The translations under genes and the position numbers were made by a program. The notes under the pieces are model-generated. The model saw only the letters and a program-made list of their open reading frames with translations, ran no database searches and had not been told where the DNA came from. This document shows positions 9,639-18,053 of a stretch of 64,000 nucleotides of DNA, piece after piece. Positions within the stretch are counted from its first letter, which is position 1. Each line of letters opens with the position of its first letter. The DNA is taken from positions 1 to 64,000 of the forward strand of contig NZ_JAGFBF010000003.1 in the NCBI RefSeq assembly GCF_017583045.1, read 5' to 3'. The stretch is from Leucobacter tardus (GTDB lineage Bacteria > Actinomycetota > Actinomycetes > Actinomycetales > Microbacteriaceae).

Positions 9639-9659
9639 ACTCCGAGCCTAGTCCCGTGA

Positions 9660-10910
9660 TTACGGGGCGCTGACGAGGCGTCCCTCTTCTTCGCGCTGTT
9701 CGCGGAGCTCCTCGGCGGTCAGCGCGTACGCCTCTTCGCCGTGTGCGACCGGATCGATGCCGGCGTCCTCGACCGCTGCGGGGACGCGGAGACCCGTGAT
9801 CGCCTTGACCGCGAACGCGATGAGCAGCGAGACCACGAAGGAGTAGATCATCACTCCGACTACCGAGATCGTCTGGACGAGGAGCAGGCCGGCGTCTCCG
9901 CCCATGAAGAGGCCGTCGTCGAAGGCGAAGAAGCCGAGGTAGACGGTACCGATGATGCCCGCGACCAGGTGCAGGCCGACGACGTCGAGCGAGTCGTCGT
10001 AACCGAGTCGGTACTTCCAGTCGATGGCGAACGCGCAAGCGCCGCCGGCGATGATGCCGAGCAGCAGCGCCCAGACCGGCGACAGGTTGGCCGCCGAGGG
10101 GGTGATCGCCACGAGACCGCCGATGGCGCCAGAGGCGGCGCCGACCACGCTGGGCTTGCGTCCCCGAATCGCATCGACGAGCAACCAGCCCACGATGCCG
10201 GCTGCGGGAGCGCCGATCGTGTTCACGAGGATCAGGCCCGCTTCACCCGCTTCGGTCGCTGCACCGGCGTTGAAGCCGATCCACCCGAACCAGAGCAGTG
10301 CGGCGCCGATCGTCACGAGGGGCAGGCTGTGGGGGCGGTGCGAACCCGGTGCGAAGCCGCGACGCTTCCCCGCGACGATCGCGAGAGCGAGAGCTGCGGC
10401 GCCCGCGTTGATGTGGATCGCGGTGCCTCCGGCGAGGTCGATGACTTCGGGAGTCCCGAGCATGTCGCCGAGCTGCATGACCCAGCCGCCACCCCAGACC
10501 CAGGAGACCACCGGGAAGTAGACGAGCGCCGCCCAGACGCCGGAGAAGAGGATCCAGGAGCCCAGTCCGACGCGATCGGCGATGGCGCCGGAGATCAGCG
10601 CCGTCGCGATCATCGCGAAGGTCACGCCGAACCCGATACCGATGAAGTCGGCCTGATCGGTGGCGACCAGTCCGAGATCCTTCATGGGGCTGCCGGCGAA
10701 CCAGCCGGTCTCGCCCTCGGCGAAGTAGCTCATGCCGTATCCGAAGAGGATCCAGAGCATGCCGACCACGCCCATGGCGCTGATGCTGAAGAGCATCATG
10801 TTGACGACGGACCGCACGCGAACGAGTCCGCCGTAGAACAGCGCGAGGCCCGGGGTCATGATGAGGACGAGCGCGGTGCTCGCGAGCATCCAAACGTCTG
10901 TGGCTTCCAT
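9660..10910 (-). CDS. amt: Ammonium transporter
   Basis: 416 aa from the ATG at 10910, which is preceded by AAAGG at 8 nt; a GTG nine bases upstream is also in frame. Eleven hydrophobic segments and the family motifs are present: MTPGLALFYGGLVR, TFAMIATALISGAIADR and DLAGGTAIHINAGAAALA with the conserved pore His, and later GYDDSLDVVGLHLVAGIIGT with the second pore His. It conducts NH4+/NH3 under nitrogen limitation. No glnK or glnD follows, so amt stands alone here. Upstream lies an array of GlnR-type sites, giving a clear prediction of activation in low nitrogen. Confidence 0.95.
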   Translation of the reverse strand: MEATDVWMLASTALVLIMTPGLALFYGGLVRVRSVVNMMLFSISAMGVVGMLWILFGYGMSYFAEGETGWFAGSPMKDLGLVATDQADFIGIGFGVTFAMIATALISGAIADRVGLGSWILFSGVWAALVYFPVVSWVWGGGWVMQLGDMLGTPEVIDLAGGTAIHINAGAAALALAIVAGKRRGFAPGSHRPHSLPLVTIGAALLWFGWIGFNAGAATEAGEAGLILVNTIGAPAAGIVGWLLVDAIRGRKPSVVGAASGAIGGLVAITPSAANLSPVWALLLGIIAGGACAFAIDWKYRLGYDDSLDVVGLHLVAGIIGTVYLGFFAFDDGLFMGGDAGLLLVQTISVVGVMIYSFVVSLLIAFAVKAITGLRVPAAVEDAGIDPVAHGEEAYALTAEELREQREEEGRLVSAP

Positions 10911-10970
10911 ATGAGGCACCTTTCTCTCGGAGCACCGAGTGTGAACGTGGCATCAGTCTCCGATGGGTCT

Positions 10971-11019
10971 GTTTCGCGGGCGTGTCATCATCGTTTCCCT
11001 GCCGTAACCGTGCCGTAAC
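10971..11019 (-). promoter_or_regulatory. Array of GlnR-type boxes before amt
   Basis: Read on the minus strand, five pentamers sit exactly 11 bp apart: GTTAC (11019-11015), GTTAC (11008-11004), GAAAC (10997-10993), GACAC (10986-10982) and GAAAC (10975-10971), each separated by 6 nt. The last four reproduce the published Streptomyces/mycobacterial GlnR pattern GTnAC-n6-GAAAC-n6-GTnAC-n6-GAAAC with little deviation (GACAC for GTnAC). The array lies 61-109 nt upstream of the amt start. The cognate regulator is encoded in this same window at 57.4-58.1 kb. Confidence 0.85.
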
Positions 11020-11103
11020 CGTTTCGCGACGGGGTCGGGCGAGCGGACGCGGGGAGTCTGCACGACCCGTTCGGCATCGGATCCGCGCTGCGCAGACGAA
11101 AGG

Positions 11104-11112
11104 TGCTAAGAT
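11104..11112 (+). promoter_or_regulatory. Candidate extended -10 promoter of rpsO
   Basis: TGCTAAGAT forms an extended -10 (TGn plus TAAGAT) 89 nt upstream of rpsO. No convincing -35 is seen at 17 nt, as expected for an extended -10 element. Confidence 0.4.
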
Positions 11113-11201
11113 ACTGAGGTTGCCGTCAGAACGGCCGCGGAGAAAGAGAGCACCAGCATCGGGCTGGTCGCGCCGCGCAACGACAGAAAGGGGACCGCCA
11201 T

Positions 11202-11471
11202 ATGGGACTGAATGCAGAGGTCAAGAAGGCGATCATCGATGAGTACGCGACCACCCCAGGTGACACCGGTTCCCCCGAGGTCCAGGTGGCGATGCTCACC
11301 CGCCGCATCACCGACCTGAACGAGCACCTGAAGGACCACAAGCACGATCACCACTCGCGCCGCGGTCTCCTGCTGCTCGTCGGCCAGCGTCGGCGTCTGC
11401 TCGGGTACCTGCAGAAGGTCGACATCGAGCGCTACCGCGCCCTCATCGGGCGTCTCGGACTGCGCCGCTAA
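11202..11471 (+). CDS. rpsO: 30S ribosomal protein S15
   Basis: 89 aa, exactly the usual length. Landmarks are [38 protein letters not shown] and the closing [13 protein letters not shown]15 binds the central domain of 16S rRNA early in small-subunit assembly and often represses its own translation through a leader structure. AGAAAGGGG precedes the ATG. The gene stands alone; pnp, its common neighbour, is not in the window between it and the next gene. A strong terminator follows. Confidence 0.98.
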   Translation: MGLNAEVKKAIIDEYATTPGDTGSPEVQVAMLTRRITDLNEHLKDHKHDHHSRRGLLLLVGQRRRLLGYLQKVDIERYRALIGRLGLRR

Positions 11472-11511
11472 GTCTGCTGCAGGGATCGGCGATACTCGCC
11501 TGAGACACTGC

Positions 11512-11545
11512 GAAGCGCCTCGCTCCTCCGGGAGCGGGGCGCTTC
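11512..11545 (+). terminator. Terminator of rpsO
   Basis: A 15-bp stem (GAAGCGCC...GGCGCTTC, one mismatch) with a TCCG loop starts 41 nt after the rpsO stop. It ends with TTCTG rather than a long T run. Confidence 0.8.
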
Positions 11546-11612
11546 TGCGTTCAGTGCGTCACCGCGTGTCACACACGGGCTGCGAAGCTCCAGCGAACGC
11601 CAGAATGGACGA

Positions 11613-12482
11613 GTGAAGCGCCGACACCTTGCTCCTGCTGTCCTCGCTGCAGCGACCCTCGTGCTCACCGGTTGCGTCAACACCGACGTCGCTGGGGGAG
11701 ACGCAGCGACGCCGGACGCGGCTCACGAGGCGCGCACCTGGAGTGAGATCGAAGCGTCCGGTGTGCTCAAGGTCGGCACGATCGTCGACTACCCGCCGAA
11801 CGAGTTCAAGACCGATGACGGCGAACCGACAGGGTGGGCGGTCGACCTCGTCGCGGCGATTGCGAGTGAGCTCGGGCTCGAGGTGGAGTGGGAGGTCCTG
11901 CAGTTCGACAGCATTCTCCCGCGCATCGAGGGCGGAACCATCGATGTCGGGGTTGGCTCCTTCGGGGACACCCTGGAGCGGCAGGAGGCCGTCGACTTCG
12001 TGAATTACTCCGAGGCCGGCACGCTCTGGGCGGCGCAGCCGGGCAGCGACGTCGATCCCGACGCCGCCTGCGGCCTCACGATCGCGGTGATGGCGACAGG
12101 CACGCAGCACCTCATCGAACTGCCGGAGCGGGACGCCGCCTGCCGGGAGGCCGGCGAGCCCCCCATCGTGATCGAGCCCTACACCGGACAGCCCGAAGTG
12201 ACGAACGCGGTGGTGCTCGGCAAGGCGGACGCGTTCTCCGCCGACTCGCCGGTGACGATCGACGCGGCGAGCCAGCTGGACGGGGAACTCGAGGTCGTTG
12301 GCGACCTCTTCGACACCGTTCCCTACGGCTTCCCCGTGGCGAAGGGCAGCGATCTCTCCCCGCGGCTCGCCGACGCGCTGCAGCGCCTTATCGACGACGG
12401 AACCTACCTCGAGATCCTCGAGCGCGGCAAGTCCGAGGGCGGCGCCATCGAGGCGGCGACGATCAACGCGGGGACGGAGTAG
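11613..12482 (+). CDS. Orphan amino-acid-type substrate-binding lipoprotein
   Basis: 289 aa. The signal peptide ends in lipobox LTGC (Cys near residue 21). The rest is an SBP family 3 domain: SGVLKVGTIVDYPPNEFKTD, GWAVDLVAAIASELG and GGTIDVGVGSFGDT, ending with DGTYLEILERGKSEGG. No transport genes are next to it, so it must share a permease or act alone. The start is GTG; CAGAAT ends 6 nt upstream, which indicates a leaderless message. Its last 20 nt overlap the 3' end of the convergent methyltransferase gene. The ligand cannot be read. Confidence 0.87.
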   Translation: MKRRHLAPAVLAAATLVLTGCVNTDVAGGDAATPDAAHEARTWSEIEASGVLKVGTIVDYPPNEFKTDDGEPTGWAVDLVAAIASELGLEVEWEVLQFDSILPRIEGGTIDVGVGSFGDTLERQEAVDFVNYSEAGTLWAAQPGSDVDPDAACGLTIAVMATGTQHLIELPERDAACREAGEPPIVIEPYTGQPEVTNAVVLGKADAFSADSPVTIDAASQLDGELEVVGDLFDTVPYGFPVAKGSDLSPRLADALQRLIDDGTYLEILERGKSEGGAIEAATINAGTE

Positions 12483-13395
12483 CCCAGCGCTCTACGCGGT
12501 CCGCGATTCGCTCGATGTCCTCGGTCGTGACCCGGCAGCATCCGCCGATGAGACGGACGCCGCGGTCGAGCCAGCCCTCGACGTAGGAGTCGATGGGGGC
12601 GGGATCGCCGAACCAGGAGCGGGTATCCGGATCCCATGTCTCTCCGGTGTTCGGGTAGGCGATCAGCGGCTTCGCGGTGCGCTCGCTGAGCGTTCGGATC
12701 GCCGCGTCGGCGTCGCGGAGCGACGCGCAGTTCACACCGACCGCGCGGATCTCCTTGGTGCGGTTCGCCCAGTCGGCGACGTCGGCGAGCGACGCGCCTG
12801 TGCGCAGGGCGCCGCCGGTGCCCACGGTCACGCTGAGCAGGGCGGTCGCACCCGAACCGGCGAGCTCGCGGCAGATCGCCTCGACCTCGACGAGTGCAGG
12901 GACCGTTTCGAAGAGCAGGGCGTCGGGGCCGGCCGCGGCGAGGACCTCGAGGCGGGGACGGTGCCATCGGCGAAGATCATCGACGTCGAGGTCGTAGTCG
13001 CCCGTGTACTCGGTGCCCTGACCGGGTGAGGCGCCGTAGGGGCCTATGGATGCCGCGACCCACGCCTGCTCGGGCGTCAAGCCGGCATCGCTGCGGGCCC
13101 GGCGAGCGATCTCCACGCTGGATCGGAGCAGCGCGTCGACCTCGTCGCGCTCGGCCCGCTCCGACGCGAAGCCCTCGTACGTGACCTGGTACGAGCAGGT
13201 CGTCGCGATGCGGGCGCCGGCGGCGAAGAAGTCCCGGTGCGCTGCCAGCACCTCATCGGGCCGATCGCGCAGCAGTTTCGCTGACCAGAGCGCGGAGACG
13301 ACCGAGTTGCCGCGGGTTTCCAGGTGGGTGCCGAGGCCTCCGTCGAGGACGACGGGGCCTGCGGCGATGGCGTCGAGGATCGCTGGCATGCGCAC
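12463..13395 (-). CDS. mmuM: Homocysteine S-methyltransferase
   Basis: 310 aa. It belongs to the zinc-dependent homocysteine S-methyltransferase family: opening VVLDGGLGTHLE, ATTCSYQVTYEGF, the Zn Cys in AVGVNCAS and the Cys pair in LIGGCCRVTTEDI. It is the size of MmuM, which uses S-methylmethionine or S-adenosylmethionine to make methionine from homocysteine, and lacks the cobalamin and folate domains of MetH. Starts at GTG 13395 or ATG 13389 are both possible. It converges on, and overlaps by 20 nt, the upstream lipoprotein gene. Confidence 0.9.
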   Translation of the reverse strand: MRMPAILDAIAAGPVVLDGGLGTHLETRGNSVVSALWSAKLLRDRPDEVLAAHRDFFAAGARIATTCSYQVTYEGFASERAERDEVDALLRSSVEIARRARSDAGLTPEQAWVAASIGPYGASPGQGTEYTGDYDLDVDDLRRWHRPRLEVLAAAGPDALLFETVPALVEVEAICRELAGSGATALLSVTVGTGGALRTGASLADVADWANRTKEIRAVGVNCASLRDADAAIRTLSERTAKPLIAYPNTGETWDPDTRSWFGDPAPIDSYVEGWLDRGVRLIGGCCRVTTEDIERIADRVERWATPSPR

Positions 13396-13409
13396 CAGTC
13401 TAGAGAAAG

Positions 13410-13447
13410 CGGACGGCCCGCCCCACCGCAGTGGGACGGGCCGTCCG
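13410..13447 (-). terminator. Terminator of the aminotransferase gene
   Basis: A 17-bp stem with one mismatch and a 4-nt loop lies between the end of the aminotransferase gene and the start of mmuM, both on the minus strand, so it should end the former and separate the two units. Confidence 0.75.
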
Positions 13448-13464
13448 GGTGCTCGAGAATCCGC

Positions 13465-14856
13465 TCAGATCTTCGAGGACGCGTCCTTGAGGACGCTGCG
13501 GAGGATGCCGCCGATCTCCGCGAACTCCGACTCTCCGATCGTCAGCGGAGGAGCGAGCTGGATCACCGGGTCCCCACGGTCGTCGGCGCGGCAGTAGAGG
13601 CCGGCTTCCCACAACGCGGGCGAGAGGTAGTCGCGGAGCAGACGGTTCGACTCTTCGTCGTTGAACGTCTCCTTCGTCGCCTTGTCCTTCACGAGCTCGA
13701 TGCCGAAGAAGTAGCCCTCACCGCGCACGTCGCCGACGATGTCGATGTCGAGCAGCTTCTCGAGCTCGGCCCGGAAGAGCGGGCTCTTCTCGCGTACGCG
13801 CTCGTTGAGGCCCTCCTCCTCGAAGATGTCGAGGTTCTCGAGCGCCGCGGCGGCGGCAGCGGGGTGACCGGCGAACGTGAAGCCGTGGTAGAAGGTGTTG
13901 TCCTCCGACTGGAACGGCTCCGACACGCGGTCGGCGACGATCATCGCGCCGAGCGGCACGTAACCCGACGTGATGCCCTTCGCCGAGGTGATGATATCGG
14001 GCTCGTAGCCGAGTGCCTTCGAAGCGAAGAAGTCGCCGACGCGACCGTAGGCGCAGATGACCTCGTCGCTGACGAGCAGCACGTCGTACTGGTCGCAGAT
14101 CTCACGGACGCGCTTGAAGTAGCCGGGGGGAGGCGGGAAGCAGCCGCCGGAGTTCTGCACGGGCTCGAGGAACACGGCCGCGACCGTGTCGGGCCCTTCG
14201 AAGAGGATCGCCTCTTCGATGCGGTTCGCAGCCCACTGTCCGAAAGACTCGAGCTCGGTCGGAGCGCCCATTTCTTCGGCGCGGTAGAAGTTCGTGTTCG
14301 GCACGCGGTGACCACCGGGGGTGAGCGGCTCGTAGAACTTCTTCATGTCGGGGATGCCGGTGATCGCGAGGGCGCCCTGCGGGGTGCCGTGGTACGCGAC
14401 CGAGCGGGAGATCACCTTGTGCTTCATGGGCTGGCCCTTGAGCTTCCAGAAGTGCTTGGCGAGTTTGAACGCCGACTCCACCGCTTCACCGCCGCCGGTG
14501 GTGAAGAAGACCTTGTTCATCTCGCCGGGAGCGTAGCTCGCGAGGCGCTCGGAGAGTTCGACGGCTGCAGGGTGCGCGTACGACCACAGCGGCATGAAGT
14601 CGAGCTGCTGCATCTGCTTCGCAGCGGCCTGAACGATGCGTTCGCGGCCGTGACCGGCGTTCACGACGAACAGGCCCGCGAGACCGTCGATGTACTCCTT
14701 GCCGGCGGCGTCGTAGATCTTGTGGCCCTCGGCGCGGGTGATGACGGGGATGCCGTCGTTCAGCACCTTGCGCGAGGTGAAGTGGGGCCAGAGGTGGCTC
14801 GACGCCTTCGCCTGCAGGGCGGCGGTGTCGAATGCCGCAGTCGGATCGTAGGACAT
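13465..14856 (-). CDS. Class III aminotransferase, probably putrescine/polyamine:pyruvate type
   Basis: 463 aa PLP enzyme of the omega-transaminase group. Landmarks: LWPHFTSRKVLNDG, GLAGLFVVNAGHGR, FFTTGGGEAVESAFKLAK, the AYHGTPQGALAITG block, VLLVSDEVICAYGR (PLP-pyridine Asp) and the PLP Lys in ITSAKGITSGYVPLGA. The opening is like SpuC-type putrescine:pyruvate aminotransferases. Context supports this: an Lrp regulator is immediately upstream on the same strand (2 nt gap), and a polyamine-type ABC operon is divergent. Beta-alanine:pyruvate aminotransferase is the main alternative. Confidence 0.85.
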   Translation of the reverse strand: MSYDPTAAFDTAALQAKASSHLWPHFTSRKVLNDGIPVITRAEGHKIYDAAGKEYIDGLAGLFVVNAGHGRERIVQAAAKQMQQLDFMPLWSYAHPAAVELSERLASYAPGEMNKVFFTTGGGEAVESAFKLAKHFWKLKGQPMKHKVISRSVAYHGTPQGALAITGIPDMKKFYEPLTPGGHRVPNTNFYRAEEMGAPTELESFGQWAANRIEEAILFEGPDTVAAVFLEPVQNSGGCFPPPPGYFKRVREICDQYDVLLVSDEVICAYGRVGDFFASKALGYEPDIITSAKGITSGYVPLGAMIVADRVSEPFQSEDNTFYHGFTFAGHPAAAAAALENLDIFEEEGLNERVREKSPLFRAELEKLLDIDIVGDVRGEGYFFGIELVKDKATKETFNDEESNRLLRDYLSPALWEAGLYCRADDRGDPVIQLAPPLTIGESEFAEIGGILRSVLKDASSKI

Positions 14857-14858
14857 GG

Positions 14859-15326
14859 TTATCGTGTTCCCCAGTCGTATCGTTGTTTTTTGAGTTGGAG
14901 GTAGACGAACGTCTCGGTGGAGGCGACGCCCTCGATGGCGCGGATCTTGCGGTTGAGCAGTTCGATGAGATCATCGTCGTCCTCGCACACCACTTCCGCC
15001 ATGATGTCGAACGAACCGGCGCTGAGCACCACGTAGTCCACTTCGGGCATCTCGGCGAGTTGATCCGCGACGGCGCGGGTGTCCCCGCTGGCGCGAATGC
15101 CGAGCATCGCCTGGCGACTGAACCCGAGTCTCATCGGGTCCGTCACCGCGACGATCTGCATGACGCCACCGTCCGTGAGCTTCTGCACGCGCTGGCGCAC
15201 GGCAGCTTCACTGAGACCCACCGCCTTGCCGATCTCGGCGTACGAACGACGGCCATCGGTTTGCAACTGCTCGATGATGGCCTTCGACGTCGAGTCGAGG
15301 TTGGGTTGAGTCCGTTTCGCGCTCAC
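14859..15326 (-). CDS. Lrp/AsnC family transcriptional regulator
   Basis: 155 aa from the GTG at 15326. N-terminal winged HTH (LDSTSKAIIEQLQTDGRRSYAEIGKAVGLSEAAVRQRVQKL), quoted here as the LDSTSKAII and GLSEAAVRQRVQKL segments, is followed by the RAM/AsnC effector domain. The start is supported by a promoter whose -10 ends 7 nt before it; a longer ATG reading frame upstream has no family similarity. It is co-oriented with the aminotransferase and divergent from the pot operon, so it is the probable controller of both, responding to a polyamine or amino acid. Confidence 0.9.
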   Translation of the reverse strand: MSAKRTQPNLDSTSKAIIEQLQTDGRRSYAEIGKAVGLSEAAVRQRVQKLTDGGVMQIVAVTDPMRLGFSRQAMLGIRASGDTRAVADQLAEMPEVDYVVLSAGSFDIMAEVVCEDDDDLIELLNRKIRAIEGVASTETFVYLQLKKQRYDWGTR

Positions 15327-15333
15327 GCTGATG

Positions 15334-15362
15334 ATTCTGTCATTCGGAACGAGAAAAAGCAA
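15334..15362 (-). promoter_or_regulatory. Promoter of the Lrp gene (leaderless)
   Basis: On the minus strand TTGCTT (15362-15357), a 17-nt spacer and CAGAAT (15339-15334) form a good promoter. Transcription would begin at or next to the GTG at 15326, giving a leaderless message. Confidence 0.55.
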
Positions 15363-15538
15363 AGGATTTCGTCGTCGAAGCGTTCTTTCGGTGCGCATAT
15401 TCTCAGCTGTGGGATCGTCGAGAGATGTCTTGCGGCATGTGCCGCGCCTCGGCGGATCGATCCTGGACGAGAGCGGGGAGCACCCCGGAATCCGTTGTAT
15501 CGTCTCATCGCGACCGATGAAATCGTCACTTTCGGCCG

Positions 15539-15553
15539 AAGAAGCGACTTCTT
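15539..15553. promoter_or_regulatory. Perfect palindrome, candidate Lrp operator
   Basis: AAGAAG-CGA-CTTCTT is a perfect 15-nt inverted repeat in the 329-nt gap between the Lrp gene and potD. Its length fits the 15-bp imperfect palindromes bound by Lrp/AsnC proteins. The rest of this gap is non-coding and locally less GC-rich. Confidence 0.4.
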
Positions 15554-15623
15554 TGATGAAGTTTCTGTTTCAAGCGCGCGTTCGATGTGGCGCTGGGGGT
15601 GACGATATGTCATTCTCTGAACG

Positions 15624-15635
15624 TCCACATGTGGA
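15624..15635. promoter_or_regulatory. 12-bp palindrome just before potD
   Basis: TCCACATGTGGA is a perfect palindrome lying 20-31 nt upstream of the potD start, overlapping where a transcript start or leader would be. It may be a second operator; it could also be chance. Confidence 0.25.
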
Positions 15636-15655
15636 GATCACGAGGGAGTGTGCTC

Positions 15656-16864
15656 ATGGCCAGACGTATGCCCGAAGACCCGATGGTGCGCAAGCTCATC
15701 GGCATGATGAACGGTGCGCAGTTCAATCGCAGGTCGCTGCTGCGCGGTGCGCTGCTCACCGGGGCAGGGGTGGGTGCCGCGACGCTCTCCGCCTGCGCGA
15801 GCGGCGGCGGCACGGGCGGAGATGGGTCCGCGGGCAGCATCGTCTGGGGCAACTGGACCTACTACCTCGATTACGATGCGGATACGGGCAGTTGGGCCTC
15901 GCTGGACGCGTTCATGGCGGACACCAATATCGACGTGAACTACATCGAGGACATCGACGACAACAACACCTTCTTCGGCAAGATCAAGGATCAGCTCGCG
16001 CTCGGCCAGTTCACCGGGTACGACACGATCACGTTGACGGACTGGATGAACGCGCGCCTCCTCGAGGCCGAGGAGATCCAGGAGTTCGATCACGCCAACA
16101 TCCCGAACCTCTCGAACCTCCTGACTTCGCTCGTTGACAGTCTCGACGTCGATCCCGGCCGGAAGTTCACCATCCCGTGGCAGGCCCCTGCTTCGGGCTT
16201 CGTCTGGAACACCGAGGCTGTCCCCGACGGCATCAAGACGCTCGACGACTTCCTGAAACCCGAACTCAAGGGCAAGGTGGGCGTGCTCTCCGAGATGCGC
16301 GACACCATGGGCATCATCATGTCGGCGCAGGGCGTCGATATCGCGGGCGAGTGGGGCGACGCGGAGTTCGACGCCGCACTGGCCTGGCTCGACGACGGCA
16401 TCAAGAGCGGCCAGATCTCGCAGGTGAAAGGCAACTCCTACACGCAGGATCTTGAGACCGACACCACGCTTGCCGCCATCGCCTGGACCGGCGACATCGC
16501 GGCACTGAACTTCGAGCAGGGTGATCGCTGGACGCTCGAGGTGCCCGAGTCCGGCGGCGTGATCGCTGCGGACTCCTTCACGGTGCCGAACGGCACGAGC
16601 GCAGAGAACAAGGCCCTCGTGGAAGAAATGATCAACTACTACTACCAGCCCGAGGTCGCGGCGCAGGTCGCCGACTACGTGCAGTTCATCACGCCGGTCC
16701 AGGGCGCGCGCGAAGCCATGGAAAGCGTCAATCCCGATCAGGTGGACAACCCGCTCATCTTCCCTGATGACGAGATGAACTCCCGCCTGCACGGCTTCCG
16801 TACGCTGACCCCGCAGGAGGACAACCAGTTCACCTCGGCGTTCCAGTCCGTCCTGGGGCTGTAG
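15656..16864 (+). CDS. potD: Polyamine-type ABC transporter substrate-binding protein (Tat lipoprotein)
   Basis: 402 aa. The N-terminus carries a twin-arginine signal, NRRSLLRG near residues 24-31, followed by lipobox LSAC (Cys near 47), so it is exported folded and lipid-anchored. The mature part is a PotD/PotF-like fold with WGNWTYYLD, WMNARLLEA, GFVWNTEAVPDGI and FTVPNGTSAENKALVEEMINYY, the last given only in part as FTVPNGTS. The start at 15656 is set by GAGGGAG 7 nt upstream. It is the first gene of potDABC. Confidence 0.88.
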   Translation: MARRMPEDPMVRKLIGMMNGAQFNRRSLLRGALLTGAGVGAATLSACASGGGTGGDGSAGSIVWGNWTYYLDYDADTGSWASLDAFMADTNIDVNYIEDIDDNNTFFGKIKDQLALGQFTGYDTITLTDWMNARLLEAEEIQEFDHANIPNLSNLLTSLVDSLDVDPGRKFTIPWQAPASGFVWNTEAVPDGIKTLDDFLKPELKGKVGVLSEMRDTMGIIMSAQGVDIAGEWGDAEFDAALAWLDDGIKSGQISQVKGNSYTQDLETDTTLAAIAWTGDIAALNFEQGDRWTLEVPESGGVIAADSFTVPNGTSAENKALVEEMINYYYQPEVAAQVADYVQFITPVQGAREAMESVNPDQVDNPLIFPDDEMNSRLHGFRTLTPQEDNQFTSAFQSVLGL

Positions 16865-16867
16865 GCC

Positions 16868-18049
16868 ATGGTCGACGCGCAGAAGTTCGCGGAGGCGGGT
16901 GCTGATCTGAGGCTCGCCGGCATTCGCAAGGAATACCCGGGGTTCACGGCGATCGATGGCGTGGATCTCACCATTCCCGCCGGATCCTTCTTCGCCCTGC
17001 TCGGTCCGTCAGGGTGCGGCAAGACGACGACGCTCCGCCTGGTCGCCGGTCTCGAGGAGGCTTCGGCCGGTCAGATCCTGATCGGCGGCAACGATGTCAC
17101 GCACCTGAAGCCGCATCGTCGGCCCGTCAACACCGTGTTCCAGTCGTACGCGCTCTTCCCGCATATGACGGTGCTCGAGAACGTCGCCTTCGGTCTGCGT
17201 CGGCGTCGAGTCGGGGATCCGCTGGCGAAGGCGCATGAGGCGCTGAAATTGGTCGAGCTCGATCACGTGTCCGATCGCAAGCCCGCGCAGCTCTCCGGTG
17301 GACAGCAGCAGCGCGTAGCCCTGGCCCGGGCGGTCGTCAACCGGCCGGCGCTCCTGCTGCTCGATGAGCCGCTGGGCGCTCTCGACTTGAAGCTGCGTCG
17401 CCAGATGCAGCATGAACTCAAGGACATTCAGCAGTCCGTCGGGCTGACGTTCCTGCACGTCACGCACGATCAGGAGGAGGCGATGACGATGGCCGACACG
17501 GTCGCCGTCATGAATCGGGGACGCATCGAACAGATGGGCGCGCCGGAGGCGCTGTACGAGCTGCCGCGCACGGTCTTCGTCGCGAGCTTCCTGGGCCAGT
17601 CCAACCTGTTCCGAGTGTCCGTCACCGGTGAGAACGAGAATGCGATCCACACCGACCTGGGCGGCCAGCGCATCACCGTGGCGAAGTCGCGCACCGAACG
17701 GACGAGCGGAGAGATCACGGTCGGCGTGCGGCCGGAGAAGCTGCGGCTGCACCACTCCGAGCCCCAGCCTCAGGCCGGCGTGAACGTGCTGGGCCCCGGA
17801 CGCATCACCGATGCCGCCTTCATCGGTGTGAGCACGCAGTACACCGTCGAATCGCCGGTGCTCGGATCGGTGCAGGTCTTCGCGCAGAACGTGGAGGCCG
17901 GGCCGACAGCGTCCGCAGGTCAGGACGTGTGGGTGAGCTGGCTCGCCGAGCACACGTTCGGTCTCGCAGACGACCAGCTCGATCCCGGTGCGCTGACGAC
18001 CGAATTCTCGACGCAGGTGATCGCCGCTCAGGGCGAGACGGTGGCATAG
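16868..18049 (+). CDS. potA: Polyamine ABC transporter ATP-binding protein
   Basis: 393 aa. It has Walker A GPSGCGKTT at about 46-54, Q-loop NTVFQSYALFPHMTV, signature [14 protein letters not shown], Walker B LLLLDEPLGALD and switch His in HVTHDQEEAMTMAD. The C-terminal ~150 residues form the TOBE/OB regulatory domain typical of PotA. It begins 3 nt after the potD stop. It energises uptake through PotB and PotC. Confidence 0.92.
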   Translation: MVDAQKFAEAGADLRLAGIRKEYPGFTAIDGVDLTIPAGSFFALLGPSGCGKTTTLRLVAGLEEASAGQILIGGNDVTHLKPHRRPVNTVFQSYALFPHMTVLENVAFGLRRRRVGDPLAKAHEALKLVELDHVSDRKPAQLSGGQQQRVALARAVVNRPALLLLDEPLGALDLKLRRQMQHELKDIQQSVGLTFLHVTHDQEEAMTMADTVAVMNRGRIEQMGAPEALYELPRTVFVASFLGQSNLFRVSVTGENENAIHTDLGGQRITVAKSRTERTSGEITVGVRPEKLRLHHSEPQPQAGVNVLGPGRITDAAFIGVSTQYTVESPVLGSVQVFAQNVEAGPTASAGQDVWVSWLAEHTFGLADDQLDPGALTTEFSTQVIAAQGETVA

Positions 18050-18053
18050 CGCC

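Noticed and set aside
15587-15655. Longer start for potD at 15587
   Set aside because: It adds 23 residues ahead of the Tat signal and lacks a ribosome-binding site, whereas ATG 15656 has GAGGGAG at correct spacing.
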